Source: Xanthobacteraceae bacterium
Lineage (GTDB): Bacteria > Pseudomonadota > Alphaproteobacteria > Rhizobiales > Xanthobacteraceae
Reading direction: 5' to 3'
DNA length: 64,000 bases
Assembly: GCA_029239875.1 (NCBI GenBank)
Contig: JARBUD010000007.1
Location: 202,170-266,169 of the forward strand
The notes below the pieces were generated by a model, which saw nothing but the letters and a program-made list of their open reading frames with translations, searched no databases and was not told where the DNA came from. Below, one piece after another: positions 9,793-17,928 of this stretch. The stretch's first letter is position 1; each line of letters starts with the position of its first letter. The position numbers were made by a program, and so were the translations under genes.

Positions 9793-11081
9793 GTTTCCTC
9801 CCCGAACAGCGACAATTGCTCGCCCCGCTTCGGCGGGCGGCTGAAATGGCGGGTGGTCAGCCTTGTATGGCGGCGGTTGAGGCCGAGCCGCTCGACCGCG
9901 ATCTCGAAGCGCCGTGCCATGGTCCAGGCATAGGGCCCCGAGCCGGTCATGCGATGGCCGAAGGTGGAATCATATTCCCTGCCGCCATGCAGCTCCTTCA
10001 GGAGCGATGTTACGTGACGATAGCGGTCGGGGAAATGTGCCAGCAGCCACTCCTTGAACAGGTCGCGTATCTCCAGCGGCACGCGCAGCATCACATAGCC
10101 GGCCTCCGACGCTCCGGCCGCCACCGCCGCATCCAGGATGCGCTCCATCTCGGCGTCGGTGACGGCCGGGACGACCGGCGCGACCAGAACCGCCGCCGGC
10201 ACGCCGGCCTCGGTGAGCCTGGCGATGGTGTCGATGCGGCGCTGCGGCGTCGCCGCGCGCGGCTCCATGGTACGGGCGAGCTTGTGATCGAGCGAGGTAA
10301 CGGACAGCGCGATCTTGATCAGCCCGCGCTCGGCCATCGGCGCGATGATGTCGAGGTCGCGCAACACCAGCGCCGACTTGGTGACGATGCCGACTGGATG
10401 GCCGAAATCGCTGAGCACCTCGAGAATCCGCCGGGTCAGCCGCCATTCGCGCTCGATCGGCTGATAGGCGTCGGTGTTGATGCCCAGAGCGATGGTGCGC
10501 GGCTCGTAGCCCGGCTTGGAGAGCTCCTTCACCAGCAGTTCCGGCGCGTCCGGCTTGGCGAACAGCCTGGTCTCGAAGTCGAGCCCGGCGGAAAGGCCCT
10601 GATAGGCGTGGGTCGGCCGCGCGAAGCAGTAGATGCAGCCATGCTCGCAGCCGCGATAGGGATTGATCGAGCGGTCGAAGCCGACATCAGGCGAATCGTT
10701 GTGGTTGATGATGGTGCGCGGCTTCTCCACCGTGACGCTGGTGCGGAAGGGCGGCAGGTCGTCGAGCGACTGCCAGCCGTCGTCGAAGGCCTCGCGCGAA
10801 GCCGGTTCGAAGCGGCCGGCGGCGTTGGACAGGGCGCCGCGCCCGCGCCGGCGCTCCTCCTCGACCATCCAGTCCGGCATAGGCGCGGCAGCCGCGGCGT
10901 CCATCTCCGACATGGTCGAGAGGTCGCGGGCGGCGGCGCGGCGCTCCTCCTCCCGGCGCGCACGCCGTTCCTCGGCCAGCCGGCCCACATGCTTTGGCGC
11001 GTGCGTGGGCGCATGCTTGGGCACGGGACGGGCCGGCGGGGCGCCTGCGGCGCGAAGAGGTTCGGGCGATCGGCGTTCCAT
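9789..11081 (-). CDS. PA0069-family radical SAM protein (SplB-like)
   Basis: 430-residue radical SAM protein. The cluster-binding motif CEHGCIYC (C-X3-C-X2-C) follows SINPYRG, the arrangement of the SplB/photolyase-like PA0069 family. Downstream are DFETRLFAKPDAPELL, GINTDAYQPIERE, PVGIVTKSALVLRD and the TGSGPYAWTMARRFE region typical of this family. The N-terminal 90 residues are Arg/Ala/Pro-rich and variable. The ATG at 11081 excludes upstream residues that look untranslated. The reaction is unknown; a spore-photoproduct-lyase-like DNA repair role has been suggested for relatives but is unproven. It is coupled to the VOC gene downstream. Confidence 0.85.
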   Translation of the reverse strand: MERRSPEPLRAAGAPPARPVPKHAPTHAPKHVGRLAEERRARREEERRAAARDLSTMSEMDAAAAAPMPDWMVEEERRRGRGALSNAAGRFEPASREAFDDGWQSLDDLPPFRTSVTVEKPRTIINHNDSPDVGFDRSINPYRGCEHGCIYCFARPTHAYQGLSAGLDFETRLFAKPDAPELLVKELSKPGYEPRTIALGINTDAYQPIEREWRLTRRILEVLSDFGHPVGIVTKSALVLRDLDIIAPMAERGLIKIALSVTSLDHKLARTMEPRAATPQRRIDTIARLTEAGVPAAVLVAPVVPAVTDAEMERILDAAVAAGASEAGYVMLRVPLEIRDLFKEWLLAHFPDRYRHVTSLLKELHGGREYDSTFGHRMTGSGPYAWTMARRFEIAVERLGLNRRHTRLTTRHFSRPPKRGEQLSLFGEET

Positions 11082-11245
11082 GGGCGGATTCCTACTCCAC
11101 CAATGAGAACACATCAAGAACATTTCGCGAATTGTGACGGGCGGGCTGTACGCGCGCAAAACGCTGCGATAGGCAGAAAAATGCTGCATCCGTCAGGCCT
11201 GCGGGCCTTTTCCAAGCCAAGATCGTCGAAGGGGTGGCTGGGCGC

Positions 11246-11830
11246 GTGATCTCGGTCGTCATACCCACGCAGGAACCTGCCAGGCTGCTGATCCCGACGC
11301 TGGCGGCGCTGGTCCCGGGCGCCGCCGCCGGCATCGTGCGCGAGGTGCTGCTGGTCGATTCCGGTGGCTCGCCGGAAGTGGCGGAGATCGCCGATGCCGC
11401 CGGCTGCGAATATCTCGCCGGCCCGGCCGACGAAGGCACGCGGCTGCGCATAGGCGCGGAGGCGGCGCGCGCACCCTGGCTGTTCTTCCTGGAGCCGAAG
11501 GGCCTGCTGCAAGACGGCTGGACCCGCGAGGTGCGCAACTTCACCGACCAGATCGAGCGCACCGGTGCCACCGATGCGAGGGCGGCAACCTTCCGGCTGG
11601 CGCTGGACGGCTTCGGCGTCTCGCCGCGCATCAAGGAGGCGGCGGCAGTGCTGCGGCACGCCGTCACCGGCCGGCCGCGGCCCGAGCAGGGGTTGCTCAT
11701 CCACCGGCGCTTCTACGAGGCGATCGGCGGCCATGACGCCGGCGCAAACACCTCCCGGCGCCTGCTGGGCCGCGTGGGACGCAATCGGCTGGTGCTGCTG
11801 CGCTCGCAGATCCTGCTGCCGGACGGCTGA
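11246..11830 (+). CDS. Glycosyltransferase family 2-like protein, degenerate
   Basis: About 194-residue protein with the start of a GT-A fold: ISVVIPTQEPARLLIPTL, EVLLVDSGGSPEVAEIA and GTRLRIGAEAARAPWLFFLEP. Where active GT2 enzymes have a D-x-D-like metal motif (usually LFLDAD), this one reads FFLEPKG, so catalysis is doubtful. The C-terminal HRRFYEAIGGHD resembles the acceptor-side segment of GT2 enzymes. GTG at 11246 has AAGGGG about 11 nt upstream; the alternative GTG at 11234 is too close to that site. It diverges from the radical SAM gene and converges with moaB. Function unknown. Confidence 0.65.
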   Translation: MISVVIPTQEPARLLIPTLAALVPGAAAGIVREVLLVDSGGSPEVAEIADAAGCEYLAGPADEGTRLRIGAEAARAPWLFFLEPKGLLQDGWTREVRNFTDQIERTGATDARAATFRLALDGFGVSPRIKEAAAVLRHAVTGRPRPEQGLLIHRRFYEAIGGHDAGANTSRRLLGRVGRNRLVLLRSQILLPDG

Positions 11831-11834
11831 ACGG

Positions 11835-12398
11835 TCAGGCCGGCGTGCCGGCGGGAGCGCGCAGCTTGCCGCGCTTCAGGTGCTCGTCGAGCCGGGGCAG
11901 AATCTCGACGAAATTGCAGGGCTTGTGGCGGATGTCGAGCTGATGGACGAGGATCTCGTCCCAGCCGTCGCGGCAGGCGCCGGGGGAGCCAGGCAGGCAG
12001 AAGACGTAGGTCGAGTTCGCCACCCCGGCGGTGGCGCGGCTCTGCAACGTCGAGGTGCCGATCTTTTGGAACGAGACCATGTGGAACACGGTCGAGAAGC
12101 CTTCCATGCGCTTCTCGAACAGCGGCTCGATGGCTTCCGGGGTGACGTCGCGCCCAGTGAAGCCGGTGCCGCCGGTGGTGATGACGACATCGACCGACGG
12201 ATCGGCGATCCAGCCCGACACGCGGGCGCGGATCGTCTCCACGTCATCCGGCACGATGGCGCGGTCGGCGAGCCTGTGGCCGGCCTTCTCCACCCGCTCG
12301 ACCAGCGTGGTGCCCGAACGATCGTCGGCGAAGCTGCGTGTGTCGGAGATGGTCAGCACCGCGATGGCGAGCGGCACGAAGGGCGTCTCGGTGCTCAT
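11835..12398 (-). CDS. moaB: Molybdenum cofactor biosynthesis protein MoaB
   Basis: 187-residue MogA/MoaB-fold protein that acts in molybdopterin adenylylation. Motifs: AIAVLTISDTRSFADDRSG near the N-terminus, VDVVITTGGTGFTGRDVTPEA (molybdopterin-binding GGTG loop) and VFCLPGSPGACRDGWDEIL near the end. Length is close to the normal 175-190. The ATG at 12398 shares one base with the stop of the upstream metallopeptidase gene (TGATG), implying translational coupling. No other Mo-cofactor gene is in the window. Confidence 0.92.
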   Translation of the reverse strand: MSTETPFVPLAIAVLTISDTRSFADDRSGTTLVERVEKAGHRLADRAIVPDDVETIRARVSGWIADPSVDVVITTGGTGFTGRDVTPEAIEPLFEKRMEGFSTVFHMVSFQKIGTSTLQSRATAGVANSTYVFCLPGSPGACRDGWDEILVHQLDIRHKPCNFVEILPRLDEHLKRGKLRAPAGTPA

Positions 12399-13294
12399 CA
12401 GATGTTGCCCTGGAAGGTGTTGCACTGCTGCATTGAGCCGGACTTCAGCCCCTGCTTGAACCACTTCACCCGCTGCGCCGAGCTGCCATGGGTGAAGCTG
12501 TCCGGCACGGCGTAGCCCTGCGCCTGCTTCTGCAGCCGATCGTCGCCGATGGCGCTGGCGGCGTTCAGCGCCTCCTCGATGTCGCCTTCCTCGAGGATGC
12601 GCCACTGTTCGTTAGCGTGATAGGCCCACACGCCGGCGAGGCAGTCGGCCATCAGCTCGACGCGCACGGAGAGCGCATTCGCCTCGGCCTGCGAGGCCTG
12701 GCGCTGGCGCTGCTGCACCTGCGGCAGGATGCCGATCTGGTTCTCGACGTGGTGGCCCACCTCGTGGGCGATGACATAGGCGGCGGCGAAGTCGCCCGGC
12801 GCGCGGAAGCGCCGCTTCATCTCGTCGAAGAAGGAAAGGTCGAGATAGACCTTCTGGTCGCGCGGGCAATAGAACGGGCCGACGGCCGACTGCGCGGTGC
12901 CGCAGGCCGAGCGGGTGACGCCGGAGAACAGCACCATGCCCGGCTCCTGGTAGGTCTCGCCCTGCGCCTTGAAGATCGGCACCCAGACGTCCTCGGTCTG
13001 GGCGAGTACGACGGAGGCGAACTCGCCGAGCTTCTTCTCCTCCGGGCTGAGCTGGCGCTGCGTCGGCGCGCCCTGCTGCTGGCTGGTGCCGCCATTGCCG
13101 TCGCCGAGCAGGATCTCGGCCCCGCCGATCAGCACCGCCGGGTTGATGCCGGTCGCCCAGGCGATCAGGGCGACGACGATGAGCCCGCCAATACCGAGCC
13201 CGCCACGCCCGCCGGGCAGGCGACCGCCGCCGAAACCACCCTGCCCGCGCCGGTCCTCGACATTGTCGCTGCGCCGGAAATCTTCCCACCGCAT
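12398..13294 (-). CDS. Neutral zinc metallopeptidase (YpfJ family)
   Basis: 298-residue membrane-anchored protein. After a Gly/Arg-rich N-terminus there is one transmembrane helix (about 35-55) and then the conserved domain beginning near residue 80. The zinc motif HEVGHH is at residues 177-182, with the downstream VELMADCLAGVWAYHA segment contributing the third ligand. The end, TFQGNI, is typical of the family. The active domain should face the periplasm. GGAGGGACACGAGG precedes the ATG. Substrate is unknown. It is co-translated with moaB, an association I cannot explain functionally. Confidence 0.88.
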   Translation of the reverse strand: MRWEDFRRSDNVEDRRGQGGFGGGRLPGGRGGLGIGGLIVVALIAWATGINPAVLIGGAEILLGDGNGGTSQQQGAPTQRQLSPEEKKLGEFASVVLAQTEDVWVPIFKAQGETYQEPGMVLFSGVTRSACGTAQSAVGPFYCPRDQKVYLDLSFFDEMKRRFRAPGDFAAAYVIAHEVGHHVENQIGILPQVQQRQRQASQAEANALSVRVELMADCLAGVWAYHANEQWRILEEGDIEEALNAASAIGDDRLQKQAQGYAVPDSFTHGSSAQRVKWFKQGLKSGSMQQCNTFQGNI

Positions 13295-13394
13295 CCTCGT
13301 GTCCCTCCGACGCGCCAGCCTGCCACCACGGTGCGATTGTGATGCACCCGCACCGTGGCGGCAATGCGCCGATGGGCCGCCGGTTCCCGAGGCG

Positions 13395-14027
13395 TCACAC
13401 GGCGAGTGGCTGCAACGCCCCGAGCCATTGCCGCGCGAGGTTGAGGTCGGCCTGCGAAAGACCGTGTCCGACCGGCAAGGTGCGGTGGTCGACGTCGGCC
13501 CCGGCGGCCCGCAATTGCGCGGCGAGCCGGGTGGCGTTCTCCTCCGGCACGATGGGATCGACCGCGCCGGAGAGCAGCAGCACGCCCTTGCCCGACAAAT
13601 CCGCGGCCGGCGGATCGGCGAGCGGCACCATGGCGCGCAGCAGCACCGCGCCGGCCAGTGCCTCGGGATGAGTCAGCAGCGTGGCGGCAGCGATGTTCGC
13701 ACCGTTGGAGAAGCCGACGGCGATGGGCACGGCAAGCCCGTAGGCAACGCGTGCCTCGGCGACAAAACCCGCCAGCTCGCCGGCGCGGAAGCGCACGTCG
13801 GCCTCGTCGAACACGCCTTCGCGCAGGCGGCGGAAGAAGCGCGGCGCCCCGCCTTCCAGCACTTTTCCACGCGGGGACAGCAGGGCGGCGCCGGGGGCGA
13901 TCATCGCGCCGAGCTGAATCAGGTCGTTCTCGTCACCACCGGTGCCGTGAAGCAGCAGCAGCGGCCGGGCACCGGCATCGGTGCCGGGCTCGAAGCGATG
14001 CACGAAGGAAAGCGCAGTGTCGGTCAT
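13395..14027 (-). CDS. Alpha/beta hydrolase, carboxylesterase-like (MhqD-like)
   Basis: 210-residue phospholipase/carboxylesterase-type hydrolase. HGTGGDENDL forms the oxyanion region (27-36), the nucleophile is Ser107 in GFSNGAN, Asp157 is in SGAVDPIVP and His188 is in GHGLS, so the triad is complete. It lies 59 bp downstream of a ring-cleaving dioxygenase homologue on the same strand. The pair resembles the Bacillus mhqD/mhqO genes that detoxify hydroquinones and electrophiles. That role is inferred from context and families; the hydrolase alone could act on many esters. Confidence 0.82.
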   Translation of the reverse strand: MTDTALSFVHRFEPGTDAGARPLLLLHGTGGDENDLIQLGAMIAPGAALLSPRGKVLEGGAPRFFRRLREGVFDEADVRFRAGELAGFVAEARVAYGLAVPIAVGFSNGANIAAATLLTHPEALAGAVLLRAMVPLADPPAADLSGKGVLLLSGAVDPIVPEENATRLAAQLRAAGADVDHRTLPVGHGLSQADLNLARQWLGALQPLAV

Positions 14028-14086
14028 GGCAGCCTCCTGCTTCGAAATGGGAGGCGCCGCCCTGCGACGGGCGGCGCCATGTCAGT

Positions 14087-15019
14087 TCAGGCGATCTCAG
14101 GCAGCACGGCCTCGATCTGGCTACGGCGGCCTTCGAGGAAGTCCGGCAGCTTGAGGGCTTCGCCGAGCGTGGCCGGCGCTTCGTCCGCGGCGAAGCCGGG
14201 GACGTCCGTGGCGATCTCGAACAGCACGTGGCCGGGCTCGCGGAAGTAGACGGACCGGAAGTAGCTGCGGTCCTTCTGCTCCGTGGTGCGGATGCCGTGG
14301 TTCTCCACGAGCTTCCTCACCATTTCCTCCTGGCCGGCATCGTCCGCGGCGCGGAAGGCGATATGGTGCACCGAGCCGCCGCCCATGCGGGCGGGCAGGA
14401 AACCGCCGGCCTCATGGATGTCGACGATGCTGCCGATCTCAGTGCCCTCGGCCTTGAAGCGCACCAGCGAGCCCTCGCGGCCGATCTCGGTGAACCCGAA
14501 CACGTCGGTCAGGATGGCGCCGGTGGGCGCCGCCTCGGCCAGCAGCAGGTTCACGGAGTGGAAGCCGCGGATGGCGTGCTCGGCGGGAACGTCGGTGCCG
14601 ATCCAGGCGGGCTCGTTCTCCGCGCCGGGGACGCCGACGAGGGCGAGGCGCGTACCGTGCGGGTCCTTGAACGACAGTACGCTCTCGCTGAAGCGCTTCA
14701 CCGGCGCGCTGTGCGACACGCCCTTCTCGACGAAGCGCTGCGTCCAGTAGCCGATGGAGCCTTCCGGCACGCGGAACGCGGTCTCCTGCGTCTCGCCGAT
14801 GCCGAGCCGGCCGGGCGCCACATGGTCCCACGGGAAGAAGGTGAGGATGGTGCCCGGGGAACCGGCCTCGTCGCCGTAATAGAAGTGGTAGGTGCCGGGA
14901 TCGTCGAAGTTGACGGTCTTCTTGACCAGCCGGAGGCCAAGGGTCCGGGTGTAGAATTCGACGTTGCGGCGTGCATTGCCAGCGATCGCCGTCACGTGAT
15001 GGATGCCGTTGCGGTTCAT
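14087..15019 (-). CDS. Ring-cleaving dioxygenase, VOC superfamily (MhqO-like)
   Basis: 310-residue two-module VOC protein. Module 1 starts GIHHVTAIAGNARRNVEFYT (about residues 5-130) and module 2 starts about 150 with GFHSVNLLL. Candidate metal ligands are His in GIHHVT, His in SVHHIAFRA and Glu in HVLFEIATD. Members are annotated as hydroquinone-specific or catecholic ring-cleaving dioxygenases involved in quinone/diamide resistance. First in a two-gene unit with the hydrolase; divergent from a LysR regulator, with a perfect palindrome in the intergenic space. Confidence 0.87.
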   Translation of the reverse strand: MNRNGIHHVTAIAGNARRNVEFYTRTLGLRLVKKTVNFDDPGTYHFYYGDEAGSPGTILTFFPWDHVAPGRLGIGETQETAFRVPEGSIGYWTQRFVEKGVSHSAPVKRFSESVLSFKDPHGTRLALVGVPGAENEPAWIGTDVPAEHAIRGFHSVNLLLAEAAPTGAILTDVFGFTEIGREGSLVRFKAEGTEIGSIVDIHEAGGFLPARMGGGSVHHIAFRAADDAGQEEMVRKLVENHGIRTTEQKDRSYFRSVYFREPGHVLFEIATDVPGFAADEAPATLGEALKLPDFLEGRRSQIEAVLPEIA

Positions 15020-15101
15020 GGTCTGCTCTCCTGTGAGCGCGACCTGCGCTCGTCTCGGGACAAGAGATAACCCGGCATCGGCGCAATGCCATGCCCATTC
15101 A

Positions 15102-15117
15102 ATTGCGTTGACGCAAT
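15102..15117. promoter_or_regulatory. Palindromic operator candidate between mhqO-like gene and lysR
   Basis: ATTGCGT-TG-ACGCAAT is a perfect 7-bp inverted repeat with a 2-nt spacer, 83 bp upstream of the dioxygenase start and 93 bp upstream of the LysR start. LysR regulators bind dyad sites of this kind in divergent promoters. Assignment to this regulator is inference. Confidence 0.6.
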
Positions 15118-15209
15118 CTCGGTTCTGCTGCTATGGTCACGCCGGTCGTCGAGAGGAAAGTTCCTTTCCAACCAAAAGCTTACGTAGAGGCGGCAACGCG
15201 GGGAGCAGC

Positions 15210-16160
15210 ATGGCCGAGGCTTTCAAGAATCTCGCCTGGGACGACTTCCGGCTGATCAAGGCCGTGGCTGACGCCAAGGGCCTGCCATCGGCCGCGGCGG
15301 CGATGGGGGTGAACCACTCCACCGTGTTCCGCCGGCTCAAGCAGATCGAGGAGGCCCTGGGCGCGGTGCTGTTCGAACGTCACCGCACTGGCTACGCGCT
15401 CACCCCCGCCGGCGAAGAGATGGTGGCGCTCGCCAACCGGCTGGACGAGGAGATCACCGCGGTCGGGCGCAAGCTTGCCGGACGCGAGCCGGCGCCCTCC
15501 GGCGAACTGCGCGTCACCACGCCGGACTCGCTGCTCATCCACCTGCTGATGCCGATGCTGGCGACCTTCCGCGAGCGCTACCCGGAAGTGCGGCTCGACA
15601 TGGTGCTGAGCAACCAGGCGCTGAACCTCTCCAAGCGCGACGCGGACGTCGCCGTGCGCGCCACCGACAACCCGCCGGAGAACCTCGTCGGCCGCCGCGT
15701 CGCCCGCATCGCCTGGGCGCTCTATGGGCGCAGCGTCGACTTCCCCACGCCCGGCGAGGTGTCGCCGGAAGAGCTGGACGGGCGCAACTGGGTGTCGCTC
15801 GGCGACAGCCTGGGCGCACTGAAGACGGTGAAGTTCGTGCAGGAGAACGTCGAGCCCGAGAAGGTGGCCTACAAGATCAACTCGGTGCTCGGCCTCGCCG
15901 AGGCGGTGGAGGCGGGCATCGGCATCGGCCACCTGCCCTGCCTGATCGGCGACGCCCGGCCCTCGCTGGTGCGGCTCGGCCCGCCGAACGACGACTACGC
16001 CGCCGACCTGTGGCTGCTGACCCATCCGGATCTGCGCCACTCGCCGCGCGTGCGTGCCTTCCTCGACTTCCTCGCCGGCGAGATCGCGCGCCACCGCCGT
16101 TTCATCGAGGGGCAGACCGGCCTGCAGGAGGCAGCGGAAAGCAGCGCGGTTACGGCTTGA
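15210..16160 (+). CDS. LysR-family transcriptional regulator
   Basis: 316-residue LTTR. The N-terminal winged helix-turn-helix (about 8-68) contains LPSAAAAMGVNHSTVFRRLKQIEEALGAVLFERHRTGYALT. The effector-binding domain (about 95-300) has ELRVTTPDSLLIHLLMP and the typical LNLSKRDADVAVR segment. ATG at 15210 has GGGAG 5 nt upstream, and residues before it in frame are unrelated to the family. It diverges from the mhqO-like gene and most likely controls that operon in response to a quinone or other electrophile; the ligand is unknown. Its 3' end overlaps the convergent MarR gene by 11 bp. Confidence 0.9.
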   Translation: MAEAFKNLAWDDFRLIKAVADAKGLPSAAAAMGVNHSTVFRRLKQIEEALGAVLFERHRTGYALTPAGEEMVALANRLDEEITAVGRKLAGREPAPSGELRVTTPDSLLIHLLMPMLATFRERYPEVRLDMVLSNQALNLSKRDADVAVRATDNPPENLVGRRVARIAWALYGRSVDFPTPGEVSPEELDGRNWVSLGDSLGALKTVKFVQENVEPEKVAYKINSVLGLAEAVEAGIGIGHLPCLIGDARPSLVRLGPPNDDYAADLWLLTHPDLRHSPRVRAFLDFLAGEIARHRRFIEGQTGLQEAAESSAVTA

Positions 16161-16599
16161 GGCGCGAGAGCAGCTTGTCGCGCACGCGGGTGAGTTCGCC
16201 GGTGAGCTCGCCGATCGCCTCGGCGTCACGGTCGAGGCAGATGCCCATCTCGCGCGGGATGCGCTCGGCATCGAGGCGCAGCGCCCGGCCCTTTTCGGTG
16301 AGGTTGATGCGCACCTGCCGCTCGTCGGCGGCGTCGCGCACCCGGCGCACCAGGCCAGCGCTCTCCAGCCGCTTGAGCAGCGGCGTGAGCGTGTTGGTCT
16401 CGAGCATCACGCGGTCGCCGATCTGGCCGACGGTGAGCCCGTCCTCCGCCCATAGCGTGACCATGGCGACATACTGCGGATAGGTCAGGCCCAGCCGGTC
16501 GAGCAGCGGCTTGTAGACGCGGTTGAAGGCGTGGTTGGCCGAATAGACGGCGAAGCAGAGGAAATCCTCGAGCTTCAGTTTATCGTGTGTGCTGGACAT
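16150..16599 (-). CDS. MarR/OhrR-type redox-sensing regulator (2-Cys)
   Basis: 149-residue MarR-family protein very close to OhrR: LEDFLCFAVYSANHAFNRVY with the reactive Cys at residue 15, LTYPQYVAMVTLW, and the winged helix VMLETNTLTPLLKRLES-AGLV with DERQVRINLTEKG. A second Cys at 121 corresponds in position to the resolving Cys of 2-Cys OhrR proteins such as that of Xanthomonas. OhrR senses organic hydroperoxides and represses ohr, but no ohr gene is nearby. ATG at 16599 was chosen by family start; an upstream frame extension to 16656 is poor. A perfect palindrome lies 25 bp upstream. Confidence 0.88.
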   Translation of the reverse strand: MSSTHDKLKLEDFLCFAVYSANHAFNRVYKPLLDRLGLTYPQYVAMVTLWAEDGLTVGQIGDRVMLETNTLTPLLKRLESAGLVRRVRDAADERQVRINLTEKGRALRLDAERIPREMGICLDRDAEAIGELTGELTRVRDKLLSRLKP

Positions 16600-16623
16600 G
16601 CCGGGACCAAAGGAGCCTAGGCT

Positions 16624-16636
16624 GGGCACCGTGCCC
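16624..16636. promoter_or_regulatory. Palindrome upstream of OhrR-like gene
   Basis: GGGCAC-C-GTGCCC is a perfect 6-bp inverted repeat, 25 bp before the ATG of the MarR/OhrR gene. It could be an autoregulatory operator, though known OhrR sites are more AT-rich. Confidence 0.35.
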
Positions 16637-16780
16637 CGTGGAGGACGCGACGACAAGCGGGTTTTTGCGTAAACTCGCTGTTCGCGCCTTGCAAAGGGCG
16701 CAACCCGCGTCTAGGCGGCCAATTTTGAGGACGGCGGCGCTTTCTCAGGACAGCGCCCCACCATTTGGGGAAGAGTGCGC

Positions 16781-17803
16781 ATGTCGGGGGGAGCCGCGAC
16801 GACGAGGCCGGGCGGGCAGCCCGAGCCGGAGCCGCTCGGCGAGCTGAGCCCGATCGGACGACGCTCGGCGCGGCTGAGGCTGCGCGCGGCCTGGATGTAC
16901 TATGTCGAGGGCATGACGCAGAGCGCCATCGCCGAGGCGCTCGACATCGGCCGCGTCACCGTGGTGCGCCTGCTGGCCGATGCCCGGCAGCTCAACGAGG
17001 TCAAGATCTCGCTCAGCCGCGAGATCGCGGAATTGCCGCGGCTGGAGATGGGGCTGCAAAAGGCGTTCGGTCTGCGCGAAGCGGTGGTCGCCCCGCTCTC
17101 CGGCCCACTCGCCGACCCGACCAGCGCCATCGGCGCGGCGACCGGCCAGTTCATCTCCGAGCTCATCCGCTCCGACATGACCATCGGCTTCGGCTGGGGC
17201 CGCACGCTGATGCGCGCGCTCGGCTTCATCGACGAGAAGACAGTGTCGAACCTGTCGGTGATCTCGCTGCTCGGCGGCATCACCAAGGCCAAGCAGTACA
17301 ACCCCTCGGAGTTCGCCTGGCAGCTCTCCCGACTGTTCCAGGCCGACTGCCACCTCATCGCAGCGCCCGCCATCGTCGACAGCGTCGAGACCAAGCAGGC
17401 GCTGATCGAGCGCTGCGGCCTCGGCGCGGTCTATGCCCTGGCGCGCGAGATGGACGCGGTCGTGGTCAGCGTCGGCGAGATGGACGCGGAGAGTACCGCG
17501 TTGCGCTTCGGCTTCTTCTCCGACGCCGACTGGGCCTCGCTGATCGCCGCCGGCGCGGCAGGCGATGTGGTCTACAACTTCATCGACATGGACGGCCGGC
17601 CGATCGACCACCCGATCAACACCCGCGTCATGTCGATCCCGGTCGAGACCATGCAGGCGACGCCCGAGCGCATCCTCACCTCCGGCGGGCCGGGCAAGAC
17701 CCGCGCGGTGATCGCCGGCCTGCGCATGCTGCGCCCGACCGTGTTCATCACCGACGAGGTGACCGCCGCAGCGGTACTGCAAGAGGTCGGCGCGGCCTAT
17801 TGA
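16781..17803 (+). CDS. SorC/DeoR-family sugar-binding transcriptional regulator
   Basis: 340-residue regulator. The N-terminal sigma-like HTH (about 30-75) reads AAWMYYVEGMTQSAIAEALDIGRVTVVRLL. The C-terminal sugar-phosphate-sensing domain (about 80-335) contains IGFGWGRTLMRALGFI, LLGGITKAKQYNPSEFAWQL and GGPGKTRAVIAGLRMLRPTVFITDE, all typical of the SorC effector domain. ATG 16781 was chosen because GGGGAAGAG sits upstream; a GTG at 16775 is the alternative. It lies upstream of, and in line with, the oxidoreductase gene (125 bp), which it probably controls in response to a phosphorylated sugar. Confidence 0.88.
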   Translation: MSGGAATTRPGGQPEPEPLGELSPIGRRSARLRLRAAWMYYVEGMTQSAIAEALDIGRVTVVRLLADARQLNEVKISLSREIAELPRLEMGLQKAFGLREAVVAPLSGPLADPTSAIGAATGQFISELIRSDMTIGFGWGRTLMRALGFIDEKTVSNLSVISLLGGITKAKQYNPSEFAWQLSRLFQADCHLIAAPAIVDSVETKQALIERCGLGAVYALAREMDAVVVSVGEMDAESTALRFGFFSDADWASLIAAGAAGDVVYNFIDMDGRPIDHPINTRVMSIPVETMQATPERILTSGGPGKTRAVIAGLRMLRPTVFITDEVTAAAVLQEVGAAY

Positions 17804-17928
17804 GGCCACCCTTGCGACAACCCGCTCTTTGCCTTCGATGAAATGTCGAGTACCGAAGAGCGCGACACGTCCGCTCGAAGACGGACGCGCAAGAGGGACG
17901 CCGGGAACGCATGAGGAAAGGTCAGTCG

